A stretch of 64,000 bases of DNA, from positions 87,186,693 through 87,250,692 of the forward strand of contig NC_092045.1 in assembly GCF_003086295.3 (NCBI RefSeq), written 5' to 3'. The notes under the pieces were generated by a model, which saw only the letters and a list, made by a program, of their open reading frames with translations, did no database searches and was not told where the DNA came from. The stretch comes from Arachis hypogaea. Its lineage: Eukaryota; Streptophyta; Magnoliopsida; Fabales; Fabaceae. Made by a program: the position numbers and the translations under genes. Positions 56,620-64,000 of this stretch are shown here, one piece after another. How positions within the stretch are numbered: the first letter of the stretch is position 1; each line of letters opens with the position of its first letter.

Positions 56620-57000
56620 TTAGTGATGGCGGCTAGTTCTTCCTCTTGAAGATCCTATGGAGTGCTTGAGCACCTCAATGTCTCTTCCTTGCCTTTGTTG
56701 CTCCATCCTTAGTGCTTTTGGTGCTCCTATCCTTAGTTGCTCCCAATAGTTGTGTGGAGGAAAATGTATCCCTTGAGGCATCTCAGGGATTTCTTGATGA
56801 GGAACTTTCTCATGCTCTTGTTGAGGTCCATGAGTGGGCTCTCTTATTTGCTCCATCTGCTTCTTAGTGATGGGCTTGTCCTCTTCAATAAGGATGTCTT
56901 ACTCTATGACAATTCCATCTCCATCTCCCATGACTCGAAGGTGGAAGCTTTTGCCTTCCCTTTCCTCTTTCTAGAGGTTTCTCCGGCCTTAGGTGCCATA
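56620..57000 (-). pseudogene. ORF3 of element G, internally deleted
   Basis: Begins at ATG 57000 (MAPKAGETSRKRKGKAKAST) and, after a stop and frame change near 56900, ends with the Gln/Glu-rich tail (HNYWEQLRIGAPKALRMEQQ then RQGRDIEVLKHS), matching the C-terminus of F's ORF3 (YWEHLEASVSKLQEA, QGRDLRELKRH). The roughly 250-residue central 'plant transposon protein' domain is absent, so this copy retains only head and tail. Confidence 0.65.
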
Positions 57001-57759
57001 AATGGATATGGAAAAATAAAAAGCAACGCTTTTACCACACCAAACTTAAAATGTTTGCTCTTCCTCGAGCAAAGGAAGAAAGAAAGAAGGGGAAAAAGAA
57101 GAAAATGGAGAAGATTGAGGATGGTATGTGGTTCAGCCAAGGTGTAGAAGTAGAGTTGGTAATGTGAGAGAGAGAGAGAGAGAGAGAGAAAGGTGGTGTA
57201 GGTGGGGATCCTGTGGGGTCCACAGATCCTGAAGGGTCAAGGATTTCTCATCCCTGCTCCTTTTAGGCGTGCAAAATGCCCTTATTGTGCAATCCTGGCA
57301 TTTAACGCCAGACTGCTGCTTATTTCTGGCGTTAAACGCCAGATTTTATTCATTTCCTTTAAACGCCAAGCTGCAACCTGTTTTTGGCATTTAACGCCAG
57401 TCTGGTGCTTCTTTCTGGTGTTTAACGCTGTTCTGGGCATTAAACGCCCATTCTGCTACCCTTACTGGCATTTAAACGCCAATAAGTTTCTCCTCCAGGG
57501 TTTGCTGTTTTTTATTTTTCTTTAATTTTTTGTAGTTGTTTTTGTGACTCCACATGATCATCAACCTAAAAAAAGGAAATAACCTAGATAAATGAAATTG
57601 GGTTGCCTCCCAATAAGTGCTTCTTTAATGTCAATAGCTTGATAGTGAGCTCTCATGGAGCTTCACAGATGTTCAGAGCATTGTTGGGACCTCCCAACAC
57701 CAAACTTAGAGTTTGAATGTGGGGGTTCAACACCAAACTTAGAGTTTGGTTGTGGCCTC
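57001..57759 (-). other. Element G spacer with GGCGTTNAACGCC array
   Basis: On the minus strand this lies before ORF3. It includes a second hairpin-plus-purine module at 57036-57073, a (GA)n tract at 57166-57190, about seven copies of the palindromic motif at 57296-57482, and two tandem copies of CAACACCAAACTTAGAGTTTG (57695-57750). It resembles 61501-62534 of F, and ends abruptly where LTR F begins (57760), which suggests F is inserted in G. Confidence 0.65.
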
Positions 57760-59301
57760 TGGTGCACAAAATTGCAATCACACTTTTTCAATCCGCATAA
57801 CTAACCAGCAAGTGCACTGGGTCGTCCAAGTAATACCTTACGTGAGTAAGGGTCGATCCCATGGAGATTGTTGGCTTGAAGCAAGATATGGTTATTTTAT
57901 TACTCTTAGTCAGGAGATCAATTATAATTATCAGTTTGAATAACTAAAAAATAAAAGAGCGTGAAATAATTACTTGTTGTGCAATAATGGAGAATATGTT
58001 GGAGTTTTGGAGATGCTTTGTCTTCTGAATTCCTGTAACATAATGTTTCCTCTCATGCAAAAGTGCAAATTTCCTTCCATGGCAAGCTCTATGTAGGGTG
58101 TCACCGTTGTCAATGGCTACTTCCCATCCTCTCAGTGAAAATGGTCCAAATGCTCTGTCACAGCACGGCTAATCAGCTGTTGGTTCTCGATCATGTCGGA
58201 ATAGAATCCATTGATTCTTTTGCGTTTGTCATCACGCCCAACACTCATGAGTTTGAAGCTCGTCACAGTTATCCAATCCCAGAATCCTACTCAGAATACC
58301 ACAGACAAGGTTTAGACTTTCTGGATTCTCATGAATGCCGCCATCAATTCTAGCTTATACCTCGAAGATTCTGATTAAGGAATCTAAGAGATACTCATTC
58401 AATCTGATGTAGAACGGAGGTAGTTGTTAGACACACGTTCATGGATTGAGGAAGGTGATGAGTGTCATGGATCACCACCTTCTCCATAGTTAAGCGCGAA
58501 TGAACATCTTAGATAGGAACATGCATGTTTGAATGGAAAAACAGAAATAGTTGCATTAATTCATCGAGACGCTGCAGAGCTCCTCACCCCCAACAATGGA
58601 GTTTAGAGACTCATGCCATCAAAGAGTATAAAATTCAGATCTAAAAATGTCATGAGATATAAAATAAATCTCTAAAAGTTGTTTAAATACTAAACTAGTA
58701 ACCTAGGTTTACAGAAAATGAGTAAACTAAGATAATTGGTACAGAAATTCACTTCTGGGGCCCACTTGGTGTGTGCTGGGGCTGAGACTTAAGCTTCTCA
58801 CGTGCTTGGACTGTTTCTGGAGTTGAACGCCAGGTTGTAACCTGTTTCTGGCGTTGAACTCCAACTTGTAACCTGTTTCTGGCGCTGAACGCCAGACTGC
58901 AACATGAAACTGGCGTTGAACACCAGTTTACGTCGTCTATCTTTGCGTAAAGTATGGACTATTATATATTGCTAGAAAGCCCTGGATGTCTACTTTCCAA
59001 CCCAATTAAGAGCGCGCCAATTGGACTCCTTTAGCTTAAAAAAAAAACCATTCCGAGGGCAGGAGGGTCAGAATCCAACAGCATCAGCAGTCCTTTTTCA
59101 GCCTAAATCAGATATTCGCTCAGCTCCCTCAATTTCAGCCAGAAAATACCTAAAATCGTAGAAAAACACACAAACTCATAGTAAAATCCAAAAATATGAT
59201 TTTTGCTTAAAAACTAATAAAATTCTATTAAAAATTAATTAAAACATGCTAAAATCTACATGAAATTACCCCCAAAAAGCATATAAAATATCCGCTCATC
59301 A
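57760..59301 (-). mobile_element. 3' LTR of element F (Athila-like)
   Basis: 1542 bases on the minus strand from TGATGAGCGGATATTTT to TTTGTGCACCA. Same family as 53768-55525. The motif TGGCGTTGAACGCCAG and variants occur four times at 58818-58935. F's other LTR is outside the window to the right, so the target duplication cannot be read. Confidence 0.85.
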
Positions 59302-60366
59302 CAACACCAAACTTAAACTATTGCTTGTCCCCAAGCAACTAGATAAATAAAATAGGATAAAAAGAAATTAAGAAGTAATAATATCTCAGAGTTTTAAGTG
59401 AAGCTCAGATTCTAATTTAGATGAGCGGGCTAGTAGCTTTTTGTTTTTGAACAGTTTTGGCATCTCACTTTATCCTTTGAAATTCAGAATGATTAGTATC
59501 CATTGGAACTCAGAATTCAGATAGTATTATTGATTCTCCTAGTTTAGTATATTGATTCTTGAACACAGCTACTTTATGAGTCTTGGTTGTGGCCCTAAGC
59601 ACTTTGTTTTTCAGTATTACCACCGGATACATAAATGCCACAGACACATAATTGGTTGAACCTTTTCAGATTGTGACTTAGCTTTGCTAAAGTCCCCAAT
59701 TAGAGGTGTCCAGAGTTCTTAAGCACACTCTTTTGCCTTGGATCACGACTTTAACCACTCAGTCTTAAGCTTTTCACTTGGACCTGCATGCCACAAGCAC
59801 ATGGTTAGGGACAGCTTGATTTAGCTGTTTAGGCTAGGATTTACTTCCTTGGGCCCTCCTATCCACTGATTCTCAAAGCCTTGGATCCTTTTCACCCTTG
59901 CCTTTTGGTTTTAAGGGCTATTGGCTTTTTCTTTTTCTTGATCCAATGATTCCTTGTAATTTTTTTACTGCTTTTTCTTGCTTCAAGAATCAAATTCATG
60001 ATTTTCTAGATCAGCAATAATATTTCTCGTGTTCCACATTCTTTCAAGAGCCAATATTTTTAACATTCATAAAATTCAAGATAAAAAAATATGCATTGTT
60101 CAATCATTCATTCAGAAGATAAAAAGTATTGCCACCACATATAATTAATTATAATTTTTCTTATTAAGAACTCTAAAGATATAAATTACCTCTTTATTCT
60201 AAAAATCTACTATTTTATTCATGTTTGATGATGATGAAAAAAATAAATTATAACTTAATTGAAAATAAAATCAAAATAGATATACTAATTACCACTACTC
60301 TTATATAACTTCTAAGGTGAATTCCTATATTAACAACTATCACAGAGTTAAAGCTAAGATTAGAAC
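59302..60366 (-). other. 3' non-coding interior and purine tract of F
   Basis: Minus strand: hairpin TTGCTTG/CAAGCAA with loop GGGA at 59321-59338, then TAGTTTAAGTTTGGTGTTG abutting the LTR. The remainder is non-coding and conserved with G. Confidence 0.7.
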
Positions 60367-61500
60367 TCAGCAACCTGTATTTTGGGAAGTGGATGTTCCT
60401 CTAGTCTGTGGGGTGCTTGGTCCTTCAAGATTTAATTTATGACGCTTCAGTTCCCTCAAGTCACGCCCTTGCTCCTCTTGTTCCCTAAGCAATTTACAAA
60501 GTATGCTATTCTGATTATTCTGTTCTTCCTTTATTTGGTCCATAGCTTCTTGCAACTTGGAAACAGATGCCTCAAGATGCTCCCAGTATTCAAATTGAGG
60601 GATTTCTGGGAGGAATTCCTGTGCTCTTCTCTTGATGGTTTCATCCTGCAACTGTTGTTTTTCCATTGATATTTTAGTGATTGGCCACTCAACTGAGATA
60701 TACTCAGTTATTCCCATCCTCACTCCAGCATCTTTGCAGAGCATAGAAATTAAGCTTGGATAAGCCAAGTTGGCATCTTTGGAGTTCTTGTTTGCTATTT
60801 TGTAAAGTTCACACGAGATTAGTTGATGAACTTCTACTTCTCTTCCCAACATGATGCAGTGAATCATCGCTGCTCTTTTAACAGTGACTTCAGAACGGTT
60901 GCTAGTAGGCAGTATAGAATGCCCAATGAAGTCCAGCCAGCCTCTGGCAACTGGTTTGAGATCTTCTCTCTTGAGTTGAATTGGGATGCCAGTGGTGCTG
61001 GTGGTCCACCTGGCTCCAGGGATGCATATATCCTTTAGAATCTTGTCCAGGCTCTTGTTTGTTCTTATCATTCTCCTATTAAAGGAGTCTGGGTCATCTT
61101 TCAGCTGAGGCAGCTTAAAGATCTCCCTGATTTTGTCAGGGTGGATGTGAACAATCTTTCCTCTGACTAAGGTCCGATAGTCATAGAGGGCAGTTCCAGA
61201 TATTCTCTGCCTGTCTGTTTGCCACAGATTAGCATAGAACTTCTGAACCATATTCCTTCCTACTTTTGTTTCAGGATTAGCTAGGATTTCCCAGTTCCTG
61301 TTTCAAATTTGCTCTTGGATCTCCGGATATTCGTCTTCTTTCAGATCGAACTTGACTTCCGGGATCACTAACCTTAGACCCATTATTTTGTGGTAGTGGT
61401 CTGAATGTTCTTTGGTTAAGAACTTCCCTTGATTCCAAAGTGGTTTTGGAATATTCTCTTTCTTGCCTCTTGGAGTGGATTATTTTCCTTTAGGAGCCAT
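60367..61500 (-). pseudogene. ORF3 of element F ('putative plant transposon protein')
   Basis: From ATG 61500 (MAPKGK, then TAA) the frame runs to 60367. It is interrupted by that early TAA and a TGA near 61302; the last 294 codons are open. Features: KFYANLWQTDRQRISGTALY, VRGKIVHIHPDKIREIFKLP, LKPVARGWLDFIGHSILPTS, VTVKRAAMIHCIMLGREVEV, and a C-terminal coiled coil (LEASVSKLQEAMDQIKEEQN). The domain is common in legume Athila-like elements and in aberrant host annotations; its biochemical role is not known. It lies in the env-like position after integrase. Element B has a homologous fragment, and G a deleted version. Confidence 0.75.
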
Positions 61501-62534
61501 GATCTTAGTGAGTATGTTTTTGTGATCACGGATAAACACACCAAACTTAGAGGTTTGCTTGTCCTCAAGCAAAAGAAAAGAAAGAAGAGGGATAGAAGGA
61601 GAGCTAATGTCGAATGGTGGATGAGAGGAGGGAGGCCGAATGTGGATTTTAAAGGGAGCGGGTGGGTTTCGAGCAAAAATTTAAAAAGATAAGATAGAAG
61701 ATATGATTTATGAAAGATAAATATGATAAGAAAAAGATATAATTTAAAAGTAAAAAGTTGTGAATGATATTTGAAAAAGATAAATCTAAATTTTTATTTT
61801 GAAAATGATTTTAAAAGATAATTGAGATTTGAAAAATTTTGAGAAAAGAGTTGGATTGTATTGGAAAAAATTTGTGTTTATGAACTAAGATACATTTGAT
61901 ATTTTTGAAAAAAAAGGGATTTTAGAAATTAGGGTTTTTAGAAATTAGGATTAAAATTTTTGGAACTGAAGGATGAGAATTTGGAACGTGTTTATGCAAG
62001 AAATCATGAATTGAAATACAAAAAATTAAAAATTTGTGAAGAAAAAACGAATTTACCTCCTTCCCACCATCCTGGCGTTAAACGCCCAAACGCTGCATGT
62101 TTTGGGCGTTTAACGCCCAAACGCTGCTTCTCCTGGGCGTTCAACGCCCAGCTGTTGCGTCTTTTTGGCGTTGAACGCCAGGAACTCCTTCGTCACTGGG
62201 CATTTTTCTGAACGCCCAGGACGCTATAAATCTGGCGTTGAACACCCAGAAGGTGCTTCTTTCTGGCGTTGAATGCCCAGAAGGTGCTTCTTTTGGGCGT
62301 TCAACGCTCAGAACAGCTTTTACTGGCATTTTCGCACCAGTGAGCTTTCATTTGCTGTTTTTATCCTTTGAATCATTCTATAACTCTGTGAACTCAAGCA
62401 ATTGCTATTTTACCTTGAAGATACTTGACATATACCTGTAAAAATCAATTAATTAACAAATAAACTTTGTAAATGGCTGGGTTGCCTCCCAGCAAACGCT
62501 TCTTTATTGTCTTTAGCTGGACTATTACTGAGCT
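61501..62534 (-). other. Element F spacer: hairpin module and palindrome array
   Basis: Between integrase and ORF3. A hairpin with arms TTTGCTTG/CAAGCAAA and loop AGGA lies at 61554-61573 with CTCTAAGTTTGGTGTG next to it, about 40 bases before the ORF3 ATG. At 62076-62325 there are about eight copies of GGGCGTTNAACGCCC-type palindromes spaced 20-40 bases apart. The rest (61680-62040) is A-rich. Open frames across the array are by-products. Confidence 0.65.
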
Positions 62535-63415
62535 TTAATCAAGTCTCAGTTTTGAGCATTCTTGCTCAAAATTGCTTTCGAGATAATGTTTAACTCTCTG
62601 TCCATTAACAATGAACTTTTTGTTAGACTCATTATCCTGAAGCTCTACGTATCCATATGGTGACACACTTGTAATCACATATGGTCCTCTCCACCGGGAT
62701 TTTAATTTCCCAGGGAATAATCTGAGCCTAGAATTAAATAGCAGAACTTTCTGCCCTGGCTCAAAGACTCTGGATGACAGTTTCTTATCATGCCATCTTT
62801 TTGCTTTCTCTTTGTAAATTTTTGCATTCTCGAAAGCATTGAGTCTAAATTCCTCTAGCTCATTTAACTGGAGCAATCGTTTTTCTCCAGCTAACTTGGC
62901 ATCAAGGTTTAGGAATCTGGTTGCCCAGTAGGCCTTATGTTCCAGTTCCACTGGCAAGTGATAGGCTTTTCCATACACAAGCTGGTATGGAGAAGTTCCT
63001 ATAGGAGTCTTGAATGCTGTTCTATATGCCCATAGAGCATCATCCAAGCTTCTTGCCAATCCCTTCTACGGTTAATGACAGTCCGTTCCAGGATTCTTTT
63101 AAGTTCTCTATTAGAGACTTCAGCTTCCCCATTTGTCTGTGGATGATATGGAGTGGTCACCCTGTAGCTAACTCCATATCGAACCAAAGCAGAGTAAAGC
63201 TGTTTATTGCAGAAATGAGTGCCCCCATTACTGATTAGTACTCTAGGGATACCAAATCTGCTGAAGATGTGTTTCTGGAGGAATTTCAGCACTGTCTTAG
63301 TATCATTAGTGGGTGTTGCTATAGCTTCTACCCATTTGGATACATAATCCACTGCCACCAGAATATAAGTGTTTGAGTATGATGGTGGGAATGGCCCCAA
63401 GAAGTCAATACCCTA
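62535..63415 (-). pseudogene. Integrase core and C-terminus of element F
   Basis: Minus strand: GIDFLGPFPPSY, VAVDYVSKWVEAIATP, ISNGGTHFCN, HPQTNGEAEVSNRELKRILE, then after a one-base shift near 63058 [40 protein letters not shown] and the C-terminal [20 protein letters not shown]. The second catalytic Asp (ISDGG in relatives) is Asn (ISNGG, codon at 63227-63229). A TAG at 63413-63415 (Trp in relatives, FDVWGIDF) separates it from the zinc-binding part. Ends at TAA 62535. Athila/Ty3 integrase without chromodomain. Confidence 0.9.
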
Positions 63416-64000
63416 TACATCAAACAACTCAATCTCCAAGATCCCTTGTTGAGGCATGGCATACCTGTGAGGCAGATTGCCAGATCGTTGGCAACTGTCA
63501 TAGTTAAGTACAAACATTCGGGAGTCTTTATAGAGAGTAGGCCAGTAGAAGCCACATTGGAGGACTCTTGTGGCTGTTCGCTCACTTTCAAAATGTCCTC
63601 CATACTGTGATCCATGGCAGTACCAGAGGATCTTCTGTGCTTCTTCTTTAGGCACACATCTACGAATTACTCCGTCTGCACATCTCTTGAAGAGATATTA
63701 TTCATCCCAAAGATAGTACTTTGCATCCGTGATTAATTTCTTTGTTTGCTGCCTACTGTACTCTTTGGGTATGAATCTTACTGCCTTATAGTTTGCAATA
63801 TCTGCAAACCATGGCACTTCCTGGATGGCAAAGAGTTTCTCATCCGGAAAGGTTTCAAAAATCTCAGTAAAAGGGAGGGACGCCCCTTCTACTAGTTCTA
63901 TTCGGGACAGGTGATCTGCTACTTGGTTCTCTGTCCCTTTTCTGTCTCTTATTTCTATATCGAACTCTTGCAGAAGCAACACCCATCTTATGAGTCTGGG
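63413..64000 (-). pseudogene. RNase H end and integrase zinc domain of element F
   Basis: Minus strand: [20 protein letters not shown] then ADHLSRIE (RNase H end), then the link [20 protein letters not shown] and [19 protein letters not shown] at 63698-63700 follows YLWDE. The integrase zinc region has HGSQYGGHFESERTATRV and FVLNYDSCQRSGNLPHRY, where the first Cys of the C-x2-C pair is Tyr, so metal binding is likely lost. Polymerase continues beyond the right edge of the window. Confidence 0.88.

Noticed and set aside
57695..57750. LTR-sharing tandem array (LTR-interior-LTR-interior) for F and G
   Set aside because: No primer-binding site follows the F LTR in the minus direction; what follows is the interior spacer of G.
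62076..62325. Regular-looking repeats with spacers, superficially like a CRISPR array
   Set aside because: Eukaryotic DNA, irregular spacing, variable palindromic units and location inside a retrotransposon spacer.

Overview
This is plant nuclear DNA, very probably from a legume and most likely Arachis (peanut or a wild relative). It is AT-rich, has long AT, TAA and CT microsatellites, and is packed with nested transposable elements. The genus is inferred from the LTR types, whose GC-rich palindromic motifs of the form GGCGTTNAACGCC I associate with Arachis retrotransposons. No intact host gene is visible. The only host-like coding pieces are one exon resembling a folate-biopterin transporter (7666-7904) and two exons resembling SAC3 family protein B (50542-50942). 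Each lies downstream of a CACTA-type transposon end.

Layout. 1-3690: a decayed PIF/Harbinger transposon with both of its genes, followed by an internally deleted copy. 3691-13209: AT-rich relics, including hAT and CACTA ends, two MITE-like elements and microsatellites. 13210-33720: a minus-strand Ty3 element of Tat type ('D'), holding an Athila-like Ty3 relic ('B', 13260-18168) near one end and an 8.6 kb non-autonomous LTR element ('C', 22542-31124, target duplication ATAGG) inside its polymerase gene. C itself carries a 681-bp MITE in its 5' LTR (8-bp duplication, empty site in the other LTR). 33723-46489: a minus-strand endogenous caulimovirid (plant pararetrovirus) with movement protein, coat protein, RNase H, transactivator, 35S-like promoter and tRNA-Met primer site. 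It is split by a second non-autonomous LTR element ('E', 35055-42353, duplication TTCAT). 46490-53767: AT-rich DNA with a foldback MITE, then a CACTA-like region with the SAC3B-like exons. 53768-64000: two minus-strand Athila-like elements of one family ('G' and 'F'), with F apparently inserted into G and running off the right edge.

How the parts relate. C and E are the same kind of element: LTRs starting TGATAAACCACT, a primer site, a long non-polymerase ORF, a CpG-rich palindrome array, a conserved 57-codon ORF just after a splice-acceptor-like tract, a purine tract and the second LTR. They carry no polymerase and would depend on another element. B, F and G carry Athila-type polymerase plus a third ORF. 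Catalytic codons are mutated in the RTs of B and D and the integrases of D and F, so these look dead.

The most unusual signal is a small hairpin whose loop is AGGA, GGGA or GGAA (GAGGAA in one diverged copy). It sits a few bases upstream of the polypurine tract in B, C, E, F and G. Its stem differs between families but the pairing is largely kept, and a second copy of the hairpin-plus-purine module lies at an internal ORF in C, E, F and G.
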